Assembly (NCBI GenBank): GCA_016926695.1
Contig: JAFGOB010000098.1
Span: 11,053 to 75,052 of the forward strand
DNA from: Dehalococcoidales bacterium
Lineage (GTDB): Bacteria > Chloroflexota > Dehalococcoidia > Dehalococcoidales > UBA3254
DNA: 64,000 nt
Direction of reading: 5' to 3'
Shown one piece after another: positions 44,665 to 53,702 of this stretch; positions within the stretch are counted from its first letter, which is position 1, and each line of letters begins with the position of its first letter. The position numbers were made by a program, and so were the translations under genes. The notes under the pieces were generated by a model, which did no database searches, had not been told where the DNA came from, and saw nothing but the letters and a program-made list of their open reading frames with translations.

Positions 44665-46395
44665 GTGACAGTATATTTAACGGACACGACATTAAGGGAT
44701 GCCCACCAATCGCTGATTGCCACCAGGATGCGTACTGCGGATATGCTTCCTGTAGCGGAGGAGCTGGATGAAGTCGGCTTTTACTCACTGGAGGTCTGGG
44801 GCGGCGCTACTTTCGATACATGCATCCGCTTTCTCAACGAAGACCCCTGGGAGAGGCTCAGATCATTAAGAAAAATGATCAAAAAGACTCCACTCCAGAT
44901 GCTGCTGAGAGGACAGAACCTGGTCGGCTACCGCCATTATCCGGATGATATTGTACGTGAGTTCATCCGTCTTTCAGTCAAGAACGGAATAGACATTTTT
45001 CGCGTCTTTGATGCCTTGAATGACTTAAGGAACATGGAGGTAGCGATCAAGACCGTCAAAGAATTCAAAGCCCATGTTCAGGGTACTATCTGCTATACCA
45101 CCAGCCCGGTACACAGCATTGAAGGATTTGCGGCCATGGCGGTAGAGCTGGAAAAACTGGGCTGTGACTCCATTTGTATCAAGGACATGGCCGGACTGAT
45201 AACTCCCAGGGTTACTGAAGACCTTGTGAAAGCGATTAAAAAACAGGTCAGGATACCGCTGGACCTTCATTCTCACTGCTCGAGCGGTATGGCCCCCATG
45301 AGTTATTACGGAGCGGCCATGTCGGGCGTTGATATCCTGGATACAGCCTTCTCTGCTTTTGCCTGGGGTACCTCTCAGCCGCCGACTGAAAGCATGGCGG
45401 CTGCCCTTCAGGATACTCCCTGTTCGACCGGCCTGGACCTGCAAAAACTCTATGAAATAGGTGAGCATTTTGCCTCTTTCCAGGAAAGATACAAACCTCT
45501 GCTTTCCTCAGAGGCGACCCGGGTCAATATTAATGTGCTGCTTCACCAGATCCCGGGTGGCATGCTCTCAAACCTGGTAAGCCAGATGAGAGAACAGAAT
45601 GCTTTGGAAAAGCTTGGAGAGGTTTGGGAAGAAGTGCCGCGCGTCCGGGCGGATATGGGATATCCTCCGCTGGTTACTCCTACCAGCCAACTGGTAGGGA
45701 CCCAGGCTGTTTTAAATGTTCTTAACGGAGAGCGCTATAAAAAAGTCACCAAAGAGGTCAAGGACTATCTGCTGGGATATTACGGGCGTCCTCCCGGGGA
45801 AATAAACGAAGAAATCAGAAAGATGGTGGTGGGGGAAAGCAGCCCTATTGGTACGCGTCCGGCTGAATTGCTCGAACCTGAGCTGGAAAAATTCCGCGCC
45901 GACGGTCGCAAGCTGGGTATTTTACACAGCGAAGAAGACCTTTTGACTTATGCCCTCTATCCCCAGGTGGCAGTCAAGTTCCTGAAGGGTGAACTCAAAG
46001 AGGAACAAATACAATCAACCAGGAAAGTGCAGGCCTCGGATGACTCGGCTGCCGAATTCCCCACCGAGTTCAGTGTTGATGTGGATGGTGAAGTATTTAA
46101 CATAAAAATATCTCCCATAATGGGTAAGGCCTTTGAAGTTGAAAAACCCGGGAAATCAAGAGAGGTGGTCAAAGGCAGTGTTGTCTCTCCCATGTCCGGT
46201 ATGGTACTGGCCATCAAGGTTAAGGAGGGGGATATTGTTAAAGAAGGGGATCTGGTGGGTATAATCGAGGCTATGAAAATGCAGAATGAAATCCATTCCC
46301 CCTTCAGCGGCAGGGTCAAAGAAATTGTAACCTACGAGGGCGAAGTGATTAGCTCCGGAGATACTTTGATAGTGGTGGAACAAGATGATAAATAA
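44665..46395 (+). CDS. pycB: pyruvate carboxylase subunit B (carboxyltransferase + biotinyl domain)
   Basis: 576 residues, GTG start with CTGGAG upstream. It has the carboxyltransferase barrel of the PycB / oxaloacetate-decarboxylase-alpha family (TLRDAHQSLIATRMRT, WGGATFDTC, SHCSSGMAP) and a C-terminal biotinyl domain with EAMKMQ; the biotin-carrying Lys is residue 538. With the overlapping biotin carboxylase gene it forms the two-subunit, ATP-driven pyruvate carboxylase that makes oxaloacetate (anaplerosis). It has no sodium-pump subunits nearby, which argues against oxaloacetate decarboxylase. Confidence 0.92.
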   Translation: MTVYLTDTTLRDAHQSLIATRMRTADMLPVAEELDEVGFYSLEVWGGATFDTCIRFLNEDPWERLRSLRKMIKKTPLQMLLRGQNLVGYRHYPDDIVREFIRLSVKNGIDIFRVFDALNDLRNMEVAIKTVKEFKAHVQGTICYTTSPVHSIEGFAAMAVELEKLGCDSICIKDMAGLITPRVTEDLVKAIKKQVRIPLDLHSHCSSGMAPMSYYGAAMSGVDILDTAFSAFAWGTSQPPTESMAAALQDTPCSTGLDLQKLYEIGEHFASFQERYKPLLSSEATRVNINVLLHQIPGGMLSNLVSQMREQNALEKLGEVWEEVPRVRADMGYPPLVTPTSQLVGTQAVLNVLNGERYKKVTKEVKDYLLGYYGRPPGEINEEIRKMVVGESSPIGTRPAELLEPELEKFRADGRKLGILHSEEDLLTYALYPQVAVKFLKGELKEEQIQSTRKVQASDDSAAEFPTEFSVDVDGEVFNIKISPIMGKAFEVEKPGKSREVVKGSVVSPMSGMVLAIKVKEGDIVKEGDLVGIIEAMKMQNEIHSPFSGRVKEIVTYEGEVISSGDTLIVVEQDDK

Positions 46396-47878
46396 AGTTC
46401 TGGTAGCAAACAGGGGAGAAATAGCAATAAGGGTAATGCGCGCCTGCCGTGAACTTGATATAGCATCTGTAGCGGTCTATTCCGAGGCTGATAAAGATGC
46501 CCTGTTTGCCAAATACGCCACGGAGGCCTATTACCTTGGACCTTCTCCCTCTCCCGAAAGCTATCTTAATATTAAGAGGATTATCGAGTTAGCCAGGGAA
46601 TGCGGGGCGCAGGCTATCCATCCTGGATACGGCTTTCTGGCGGAGAACCCCAATTTTGCTTATGCCTGCGAGCGTGCGGGGATCAAGTTTATCGGTCCCT
46701 CCAGCAAGGTGATAGAGTTGATGGGTAATAAAGTGGCCGCCCGCAACCTGATGAAAAAAATCAAAGTTCCCGTGGTACCCGGGACCGAGGGAAATCTGGG
46801 AGACTTCGAACAGGCCAGAGAAGCTGTAGCTCATCTGGAATATCCCCTGCTGGTAAAACCCACGGGCGGCGGCGGCGGTATCGGTATGGTGATCGTTCAG
46901 AATGAGGAGGAGCTGCGCGACTCACTGATATCAGCCCGGAAAATAGCAGCCAAGACCTTTGGCAGCACGGATGTCTATATAGAAAAATACCTGGTCAATC
47001 CACGTCATATCGAGTTCCAGATTTTAGGTGATGCCTTTGGGAATGTCGTGCATCTGGGAGAGCGTGAGTGTTCAATTCAAAGAAGACATCAGAAATTGAT
47101 TGAAGAGTCTCCCTCACTGGTCTTGACACCGGAGCTGCGGGCTGAAATGGGCGAAGTAGCGGTAAGAATTGCCAGGTCGGTTAACTATGAAGGCCCTGGG
47201 ACGATAGAGTTCCTTTTTAATGAGGGAAAATACTATTTCGTTGAAGCCAATACACGTATTCAGGTCGAGCATCCGGTCACTGAAATGGTGACTGGCATAG
47301 ATATTGTTAAAGAGCAGATCCGCATTGCTATGGGAATGCCTTTAAGCATTAAACAGCAAGATATACGGCAAGTCGGCCATGCGATAGAATGCCGTATTAA
47401 TGCCGAAGACCCTTTGAATAATTTCACTCCTTCTCCTGGTAAGTTGACCGGATATCGTTCTCCCGGAGGAATAGGTATACGTGTGGATAGCGGAGTCTAT
47501 ACTCGCTACATTATTCCTCATTATTATGATCCCATGATTTCCAAGCTGGTAGCCTGGGGGCAGGACCGTAATGAGGCCATTATCAGGATGCGCAGGGCCC
47601 TTTATGAATATATTATTGTAGGAGTAACCACCAATATCCCCTTTCAAAAAGCGGTCATGGAGAATCCGCGTTTTGTCGCGGGCGATCTCAGTACCCGCTT
47701 CATCGATCGGGAAAGCACCCTGATCGAGGATATGAAGCGCATTATGGCCCGTGAAAAACCCCTGGAGGAAAAGCTTTCACAGATTTTCGAATCCAGGAAA
47801 AAAGTGGCCGCTATCGCTGCTGTGGCTGCCATCTCTCAAATTAGTCCGGGCTGGAAAAAAGAAATAATAGACGAATGA
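46385..47878 (+). CDS. pycA: pyruvate carboxylase subunit A (biotin carboxylase)
   Basis: 497 residues. Biotin carboxylase with VANRGEIAIRVMRACRELDI at the N-terminus, the ATP-grasp glycine loop GGGGGIGM, GERECSIQRRHQKLIEE, and VEANTRIQVEHPVTE. It uses ATP and bicarbonate to carboxylate the biotin on subunit B. It starts 11 bases inside the upstream gene, so the two are coupled. The roughly 45 C-terminal residues beyond the usual accC end are typical of the PycA form. The acetyl-CoA carboxylase alternative is unlikely next to a PycB-type partner. Confidence 0.92.
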   Translation: MINKVLVANRGEIAIRVMRACRELDIASVAVYSEADKDALFAKYATEAYYLGPSPSPESYLNIKRIIELARECGAQAIHPGYGFLAENPNFAYACERAGIKFIGPSSKVIELMGNKVAARNLMKKIKVPVVPGTEGNLGDFEQAREAVAHLEYPLLVKPTGGGGGIGMVIVQNEEELRDSLISARKIAAKTFGSTDVYIEKYLVNPRHIEFQILGDAFGNVVHLGERECSIQRRHQKLIEESPSLVLTPELRAEMGEVAVRIARSVNYEGPGTIEFLFNEGKYYFVEANTRIQVEHPVTEMVTGIDIVKEQIRIAMGMPLSIKQQDIRQVGHAIECRINAEDPLNNFTPSPGKLTGYRSPGGIGIRVDSGVYTRYIIPHYYDPMISKLVAWGQDRNEAIIRMRRALYEYIIVGVTTNIPFQKAVMENPRFVAGDLSTRFIDRESTLIEDMKRIMAREKPLEEKLSQIFESRKKVAAIAAVAAISQISPGWKKEIIDE

Positions 47879-48043
47879 AAACCGGGAGCCGCATCCCCGG
47901 AATAATAGTCAGACTGTTTATTTGTCCTGCCGATGAGAGAAATCCCGGCTGCCTGCCTGTGGAGGGATCTGCCTGGTTCCTGCTCAAGCCAGGAAATACA
48001 GTAAAAATATATCTTTGAGGCTTCTAGCGGAGTGGCCTTGAGT

Positions 48044-48154
48044 TCATGAATTCAGTCCCTGTGTGAAGACGTATAGGTAAATAAGGACTGTAATAACGGT
48101 TACAATCCCTATAATGACTAAAACACGAAAAAACAGGATTTTTCTTTTGTGCAT
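48044..48154 (-). CDS. small single-pass membrane protein (36 residues)
   Basis: The reading MHKRKILFFRVL continues as an unbroken hydrophobic helix (residues 11-30) and ends TQGLNS before TGA. GGAAGGAG precedes the ATG, though the spacing is short (about 2-5 bases). A basic N-terminus followed by one membrane helix is a typical small membrane protein. It is outside any known operon and is convergent with pycA. No function is known to me; such proteins often modulate transporters or sensor kinases. Confidence 0.5.
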   Translation of the reverse strand: MHKRKILFFRVLVIIGIVTVITVLIYLYVFTQGLNS

Positions 48155-48297
48155 TGCTCCTTCCTGTCCATGACTGCCGTTCTTACCGCACACCGGTATT
48201 TGTCTGAAAAAACTTCCTTCAGGCCTGCCGGAAAAGTACGCTATGCTTGATTTCTCCGGTATATTTTTTTATCGTAATCATAATAGACCTTTTACAA

Positions 48298-48330
48298 TTT
48301 TACTAAGACAGTAAAACCGGTTATTATAAT
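48298..48330 (+). promoter_or_regulatory. promoter with palindrome at -35, response-regulator gene
   Basis: The perfect inverted repeat TTTTACT-N5-AGTAAAA (48298-48316) overlaps the position where the -35 box would lie for a perfect TATAAT at 48325-48330. This is a good arrangement for activator- or repressor-dependent expression, possibly by the response regulator itself. Confidence 0.5.
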
Positions 48331-48423
48331 AGCACAGGAAGATTAACGTAATATTAAAAAGCAAAGTAATTTTTTTATTGCTCGGAATAACATTCCCCAG
48401 GTATGGGTAAATAAGCGGATAAA

Positions 48424-49098
48424 ATGAGAATTTTAGTAATCGAAGATGAAGAGCCGATCGCCGAGATAATCAGCAACACGCTTTCCATGGAAGGATATGC
48501 CGTGGATACTGTAAGCAACGGTGAAGAAGGTGAGAAGCTAGCCGAGGAAGTACCCTTCGATTTGATTGTTCTTGATCTGATTCTACCGGGCAAGGGTGGA
48601 ATTGAGGTGTGCCGTTCACTCAGGCGCAGGAAGGTAAAAACACCGATCATAATGGTGACCTGTAAAAACAGCGTTGAAGATAAAGCGATGGGCCTGGACA
48701 GCGGGGCTGACGATTACATGGGCAAGCCTTTTTCGCTGGTTGAATTATTGGCCAGGGTTAGGGCTTTATTGAGAAGAGACAAGAGCGTAACATCATCCAG
48801 GATTCAGATCGGAGACCTGACGGTGGACCTGGCGGGTCGGCAGGTATCAAGGGGTAAGAAGGTCATTGACCTCACTGCCAAAGAGCTGGCACTGCTGGAA
48901 TATCTGGTATATAATCCGAATAATATCATAACCCGCCGTATGATTGAGCAGCATGTCTGGAACAGCGAGTTGGACAGCGAATCCAACCTGGTAGATGTCT
49001 ATATCAGCCGCCTGCGGGCCAAGCTCGAAGAGGGCCCGCAAAAAGACCTTATACAAACTATCAAGGGTATTGGCTACAGGCTCCGCACCAATATCTAG
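48424..49098 (+). CDS. OmpR/PhoB-family response regulator
   Basis: 224 residues. Receiver domain (1-115) with acidic pocket E7/D8, phospho-acceptor D51 (VLDLILPG), T79 and K101. The OmpR-type winged helix (about 130-222) has the patterns ELALLEYL, RRMIEQHVW and DVYISRLRAKL. No kinase gene is adjacent; the histidine kinase at 57322 is of a different output class, so this is an orphan regulator here. Confidence 0.93.
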   Translation: MRILVIEDEEPIAEIISNTLSMEGYAVDTVSNGEEGEKLAEEVPFDLIVLDLILPGKGGIEVCRSLRRRKVKTPIIMVTCKNSVEDKAMGLDSGADDYMGKPFSLVELLARVRALLRRDKSVTSSRIQIGDLTVDLAGRQVSRGKKVIDLTAKELALLEYLVYNPNNIITRRMIEQHVWNSELDSESNLVDVYISRLRAKLEEGPQKDLIQTIKGIGYRLRTNI

Positions 49099-49104
49099 CC
49101 CGAC

Positions 49105-49683
49105 CTAATAATTATCCGCCAGCAGTTCGTAATATGCCTGCGGATGTTTGCAGGCCGGGCATTCCGCCGGGGCTGCCAGGCCTTCGTAAATGTATCCGCA
49201 GTTGGTACAGTGCCACTTGACGGGCGTTCTTCTTCTGAAAACCTCGTTATTTGCCAGATTGGCTATTAGTTTCCTGTAGCGGGATTCATGGAATTTTTCT
49301 ACCCTGGCTATTTGCTCAAAGGAACGTGCGATCTCGGGGAAACCTTCCTCCTCCGCTACCGTATTGAAATTGTTATATAGCTTGCTCCATTCTGTATTTT
49401 CTCCGTCAGCCGCCGCCTCAAGATTTTCTTTTGTACTTTTTATCATTCCGGCAGGGTAGGAGGACGTGATTTCTACATCTCCACCTTCCAGGTATTTGAA
49501 AAAGACCTCGGCATGTTCTTTTTCATTTTCCGCAGTTTCGATGAAAATATTGGCAATTTGCTCGTAGCCCTCTTTGCGGGCTACACCGGCAAAATAGGTA
49601 TACCTGTTTCTGGCCTGTGATTCACCGGCAAATGAAGCCAGCAGATTTTTTTCTGTATTGGTGCCCTGTATGGGTTTAGCCAT
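49105..49683 (-). CDS. rubrerythrin
   Basis: 192 residues from the ATG at 49683 (AGGAGG upstream; the TTG before it is part of the spacer). The N-terminal four-helix diiron domain has E-x-x-H pairs (GESQARNRY, ENEKEHAEVFF, EEEGFPEI, EKFHESRY). The C-terminal rubredoxin-like domain has CTNCGY and CPACKH for one iron. It reduces hydrogen peroxide in anaerobes using NAD(P)H-derived electrons. Convergent with the response regulator, 6 bases apart. Confidence 0.92.
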   Translation of the reverse strand: MAKPIQGTNTEKNLLASFAGESQARNRYTYFAGVARKEGYEQIANIFIETAENEKEHAEVFFKYLEGGDVEITSSYPAGMIKSTKENLEAAADGENTEWSKLYNNFNTVAEEEGFPEIARSFEQIARVEKFHESRYRKLIANLANNEVFRRRTPVKWHCTNCGYIYEGLAAPAECPACKHPQAYYELLADNY

Positions 49684-49799
49684 CAAATAGCCTCCTGATC
49701 CATTACTTCATGTCTACGATGATATTCTAAGGATAATCGCCGTATTTTCCAGTGCATTGTGGTGGCGTCTTGAACAAAAATACTTAAAGGAACCCTTTT

Positions 49800-50450
49800 T
49801 CAGAGTGAATTGCCCATCAATATCCAGATAACATGATGGTAGTCCCGGGTTGAACGTCGTTCTATGAAATGGCGTTCAAACAAGGCGCTGATATTTAAAA
49901 AGTTAAAATCCTGCTCCAGTTCTTCCCTTGTGTAAAGGTGGGAACAGTGTTCTTCCACGAATGAACTTTTTTCTCCTTCTGCCGTAAGGCCCCTTTTTTT
50001 ATGCTGTATATCATGTACGGAAAGCGCGCTCAAGAAAAAAAGACCGTTCGACTGGAGACACTGCCTGGCAATATTTCTCAATGCCTCCCTTTCATCAGGT
50101 TTCATGTTGGAATAGAGGCTGGAGCACAGGACAACATCATATTTGTCAGCCACACGGCTGAAATCATAGCACAGGAATTCGATTTTATTTTTCAGTTCCC
50201 CGGTCAGGGATTCTCTTGCCGCGTTGATAGCCTCCTGCGAGCTGTCCACGCTCAAAATATGACAGGGTAATTCTTTAGCCAGCAATATGGAATCCTGTCC
50301 GTAACCACATCCCAGATTCAGGATAAAAATATCCGCATTATCTCTAAACTGCCGGCTTTGTTTCAGGAAATTTCCGGCAAACAAGGCCACTTCACCGGGT
50401 TTTTCTCCCCAGACCTTTTTGCCTGTGTCGTATGTTTTATCCCAGACCAT
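49800..50450 (-). CDS. SAM-dependent methyltransferase, class I
   Basis: 216 residues. Motif I is ILNLGCGYGQDSILLA; the acidic residue after strand 2 is in LSVDSS; motif IV region is YDVVLCSSLYSNMKPDE. It is a short class I methyltransferase resembling the TehB / Methyltransf_11-type group. The substrate cannot be inferred. The ribosome site is weak, but this ATG is the first good start. Confidence 0.82.
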   Translation of the reverse strand: MVWDKTYDTGKKVWGEKPGEVALFAGNFLKQSRQFRDNADIFILNLGCGYGQDSILLAKELPCHILSVDSSQEAINAARESLTGELKNKIEFLCYDFSRVADKYDVVLCSSLYSNMKPDEREALRNIARQCLQSNGLFFLSALSVHDIQHKKRGLTAEGEKSSFVEEHCSHLYTREELEQDFNFLNISALFERHFIERRSTRDYHHVIWILMGNSL

Positions 50451-50664
50451 GCTTGATATTTACCAGCCGTTTTGTAGAATTGAAAAAACCATGTTAGCCT
50501 TTGATGATATTATAGCTTTTTAATACGCCAATCAACAAATACCCCCGGATCGTATTCAGGGCGTTTATACATTTCTACCTGCAAGTGGTTTGACTCTCCA
50601 GGCCTTTTATAATAGACTGATTTCAATTGTATTTTAGCATACTTGAGAAATAAGGAGAGGCTCC

Positions 50665-51822
50665 TTGCAGTACTTTTTTACAGATGAACAGAATACTATC
50701 AGGGATTTAGCCAGGCGGATTGCGGAGGAAAGGATACTGCCTGTAAGAGCTGAGCTGGATGAGAAAGAGGAATTTCCCTGGCCTGTCATTCAGGATATGG
50801 CCCAATCGGACCTTTTTCGCATATTCGTTCCGGCCGAGTATGAAGGGCTGGGGGGTGGCTGTCTTGAGCTTTGCCTGGCTATGGAAGAGCTGAGCCGTGT
50901 GTGCAGCGGAATTGCCATAAGTTATGCGGCCAGTGCCCTTGGCAGTTATACCCTGATGGACTTTGGAAGCGATGAACAGAAGAAAAAGTATTTGCCGGAC
51001 ATCGCATCAGGAAAAAAGCTGGCTGCCTTCGCCTTGACGGAATCGACTGCCGGAAGCGATGCCAGTGCTATCCGTACGACGGCCGAAAAGATTGAGGGGG
51101 GATATCTGATAAACGGCAGCAAGCAGTTTATTACCAACGGCGGTGAAGCTGAAATCTACACCATCATTGCCCTTACGGATAAGTCCAGGGGCGCCCGCGG
51201 GGCCAGCGCCTTTCTGGTAGAGAAGGATACTCCCGGATTTTCGTTCGGAAAAAAGGAAAAGAAGATGGGTATCCGCTCTTCGTCTACCCGCGAGCTGGTC
51301 TTTCAAAACTGCCTGGTCCCGGAAGAAAACATGATCGGAAAGGCGGGAATGGGTTTTATCATGGCTATGAGACTGCTGGACAAATCACGGCCGGGGGTAG
51401 CTGCACAGGCACTGGGTATTGCTCAGGGAGCTCTTGAGGCAGCTTATGATTATACACGCCAGCGCATCCAGTTCGGACAGCCCCTGCTGTCCCAGCCGGT
51501 GGTACAGAATATGCTGGCGGAAATGGCTATCCAGGTGGAAGCGGCACGCTCACTGGTTTACGCCTCTGCCAGGAATATTGACAGCGGTTCAAAGGATGCT
51601 TCCGAGAGCTCAGCCATGGCCAAGGTCTTTGCTTCGGATGTGGCCATGCGCGTTACGACCGATGCGGTCCAGCTTTGCGGCGGTTCCGGTTATATGAAGG
51701 ATTATCCGGTAGAAAAGATGATGCGTGATGCCAAGATTACTCAGATATACGAGGGGTCAAACCAGGTCTTGAGAGGGGTTGTCGCCGCCGAACTGCGTAA
51801 GAGAAAGGCTAAATTCGGATGA
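50665..51822 (+). CDS. acyl-CoA dehydrogenase
   Basis: 385 residues, TTG start at 50665 with AAGGAGAGG upstream. The family signatures are FALTESTAGSDASAIRTTA (FAD/substrate loop), YTRQRIQFGQPL and QIYEGSNQVLRGVV; E363 is the likely catalytic base. It oxidises acyl-CoA to enoyl-CoA or runs in reverse. Its stop overlaps the EtfB start (ATGA), so it delivers electrons to this ETF. It is like butyryl-CoA dehydrogenase in length. Confidence 0.92.
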   Translation: MQYFFTDEQNTIRDLARRIAEERILPVRAELDEKEEFPWPVIQDMAQSDLFRIFVPAEYEGLGGGCLELCLAMEELSRVCSGIAISYAASALGSYTLMDFGSDEQKKKYLPDIASGKKLAAFALTESTAGSDASAIRTTAEKIEGGYLINGSKQFITNGGEAEIYTIIALTDKSRGARGASAFLVEKDTPGFSFGKKEKKMGIRSSSTRELVFQNCLVPEENMIGKAGMGFIMAMRLLDKSRPGVAAQALGIAQGALEAAYDYTRQRIQFGQPLLSQPVVQNMLAEMAIQVEAARSLVYASARNIDSGSKDASESSAMAKVFASDVAMRVTTDAVQLCGGSGYMKDYPVEKMMRDAKITQIYEGSNQVLRGVVAAELRKRKAKFG

Positions 51823-52607
51823 ACATTATTGTCTGTTTGAAACAGGTCCCAGGGACCACCGAGGTCACAATCGATCCTCAGACCAATACACTTGTCCGTC
51901 AGGGGGTTGCCGCCGTCATTAATCCTTTCGATACATATGCACTGGAAGAAGGAGTACGTTTGAAGGAAAAATATGGGGGCAGGCTGACAGCGGTCAGCAT
52001 GGGACCTCCTCAGGCCATGGATATGCTGAAGGAGGCAATATCGAGGGGGGCGGATGAAGCGGTATTGCTCAGTGATGCCGCCTTTGCAGGGTCGGATACC
52101 TGGGCTACGGCCTATACACTGGCCGGAGCGATGAAAAAGATAGGCCCTTTCGACCTGGCTATTTGCGGCCGCCAGTCAACGGATGGCGATACTGCCCAGG
52201 TGGGGCCGGAGCTGTCTGAGATGCTGGGTGTTCCTTTCGTGGCGTATGTTGCCGCTATTGAAGAGATTAGCGACGGCCTGATAAAGGTCAGGCGTATGAT
52301 CGACGAGGGCTACGAGACTATAGAATCTGCTCTTCCCATGGTTATTACCGTTACCAAGGAAATCAATATCCCCCGTCTGCCCTCTTTGCGCGGTATAGCC
52401 AGATCGAAAAGTACCAGGATACCTGTATGGACGGTCAATGATCTCGGTCTTGATCCGGCAAAAGTCGGTCTGGCCGGTTCCTATACCAAAGTTGTCAGGA
52501 TATTCACCCCCGTCAGGGAAAAGATGGCTGAAATACTGGAAGGTGAGATGGATGTCCAGGTAGCGGACCTCATCGCCAGATTGCGTGAGAACCGTCTGAT
52601 CAGGTAA
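51819..52607 (+). CDS. etfB: electron transfer flavoprotein beta subunit
   Basis: 262 residues. It begins MNIIVCLKQVPGTTEV and has the conserved nucleotide-binding pattern AICGRQSTDGDTAQVGPELSEMLGVP. This form is common in clostridial, bifurcation-capable ETFs, but sequence alone does not prove bifurcation. It is coupled to the acyl-CoA dehydrogenase. A small ferredoxin gene follows 59 bases later, with EtfA further on. Confidence 0.92.
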   Translation: MNIIVCLKQVPGTTEVTIDPQTNTLVRQGVAAVINPFDTYALEEGVRLKEKYGGRLTAVSMGPPQAMDMLKEAISRGADEAVLLSDAAFAGSDTWATAYTLAGAMKKIGPFDLAICGRQSTDGDTAQVGPELSEMLGVPFVAYVAAIEEISDGLIKVRRMIDEGYETIESALPMVITVTKEINIPRLPSLRGIARSKSTRIPVWTVNDLGLDPAKVGLAGSYTKVVRIFTPVREKMAEILEGEMDVQVADLIARLRENRLIR

Positions 52608-52666
52608 AGCTGGCGGGATATTTTTCTTCCCGAATAAAAAGATATTTTCCGTTGGAGCCTGTATGA

Positions 52667-52870
52667 TTGGCCGTAGTTGTTGACCTTGATAAATGCACCG
52701 GCTGCTATGCCTGCGAGATAGCCTGTCCTTATGCCCTGTTTACCATCATCAACGGCAAGGCCAGGGTTGACAACAGCAACTGCATAAATTGCGGTATCTG
52801 TAAGCAGGCCTGTGAGAACGGGGCCATCAGGATTGTGATGGGAAAGGGCCAGGGAGGCGGCGCTTATTAA
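52667..52870 (+). CDS. 2[4Fe-4S] ferredoxin
   Basis: 67 residues, TTG start with GGAG 9 bases upstream. Two complete motifs: CTGCYACEIACP and CINCGICKQAC, eight cysteines for two [4Fe-4S] clusters. It is a small soluble carrier between EtfB and EtfA genes, likely the ferredoxin partner of the ETF complex. Confidence 0.88.
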   Translation: MAVVVDLDKCTGCYACEIACPYALFTIINGKARVDNSNCINCGICKQACENGAIRIVMGKGQGGGAY

Positions 52871-52916
52871 ACTTTGGTTGTATAATAGCTTATATATAAT
52901 ATAGTAATTTATTTGA

Positions 52917-52955
52917 TTCGTCATTCAGAGGAGTGTAGCGACGAAGCAATCTTAA
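52917..52955 (+). repeat. second copy of the GTCATTGCGAGG-type repeat
   Basis: GTCATTCAGAGGAGTGTAGC then GACGAAGCAATCT (within 52917-52955) matches the same consensus as the copy at 16057-16097 but with an altered start. It sits between the ferredoxin and the 217-residue gene, so the operon has an insertion there. Confidence 0.45.
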
Positions 52956-53031
52956 AGCTGTAGTTTACATTTTGGTACAGGCAGGTAGACCATATAAATT
53001 TAGATACTATCAGGAAAGGAGGTGAACGAAT

Positions 53032-53685
53032 ATGTTTAAAGTTAATTGCCGCTTGATTGAATTCCTGGGGGATGAAAAGACCTACCCGTGTCATTTCGAG
53101 TACAGGATAGGTGACGAAATAGTATATGACGGAGACCGCTTTATAGGCAGGGTGTGTCCCGGGATAATGGCTACCATGATGCCGGTGGTGCACGGCCTGT
53201 TTTTAGTGGGACATAAATATACGGAAAATATATTCTACCGCTACCGCGGGCGTGATGTCAGGGATCCTGCCGGGGGATACCGTCCCTTGGCTCTGCCGCC
53301 GGAGAAGACCTACGATATCGGTGGACACAGTGCCGTTGATGCCAGAAGTGGAAAGGCCAGAGGGGGACATTTTTTGTGCGGGGACAACAGGATTCTGGCC
53401 CATTTTGCCTGCGAAGCGGTTGATATCAGCGATAGTGCCTATGCGCAGCCGTTCTATCGCCGTGAAATTGCCGTGCTGGACAAGGTTATAGCCGAACCGG
53501 GTATAAGGACGGACAAAATCCTGGATAAATTCAGCCAGTCTGAAAAGCAGGAAATATCTCCTCCCCTGACGCCGGTCTTGCTGAAGGTGTTGCTGGAAGC
53601 CCTCGAGGATATGAACTACCTCGAAGTCAGGGATGGTTGCGTATGGGCTACCGGCAGGCAGCCGCCTTCACAGATCAAAAAATGA
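53032..53685 (+). CDS. conserved-looking protein of unknown function inside the ETF operon
   Basis: 217 residues with a very strong ribosome site (AAAGGAGGTGA). The N-terminal 75 residues (TYPCHFEYRIGDEIVYDGDRF, RVCPGIMATMM) have a faint resemblance to the TIGR04076 family; this is uncertain. The middle carries GGHFLCGDNRI. The C-terminal 70 residues look like a winged-helix-type segment (ILDKFSQSEKQE, VLLEALEDMNYLEV). It has no membrane helix. Sitting between the ferredoxin and EtfA genes, it may be an electron-transfer accessory protein or a regulator. Confidence 0.65.
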   Translation: MFKVNCRLIEFLGDEKTYPCHFEYRIGDEIVYDGDRFIGRVCPGIMATMMPVVHGLFLVGHKYTENIFYRYRGRDVRDPAGGYRPLALPPEKTYDIGGHSAVDARSGKARGGHFLCGDNRILAHFACEAVDISDSAYAQPFYRREIAVLDKVIAEPGIRTDKILDKFSQSEKQEISPPLTPVLLKVLLEALEDMNYLEVRDGCVWATGRQPPSQIKK

Positions 53686-53702
53686 TTATATTTTAATGCG
53701 GA

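Larger units (their letters stand above)
47879..48423. other. intergenic region with a small gene and a palindrome
   Basis: 545 bases between pycA and the response regulator. It contains a 36-codon minus-strand gene (48044-48154) and a palindrome plus -10 box before the response regulator (48298-48330), both listed separately. Nothing else is apparent. Confidence 0.5.
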
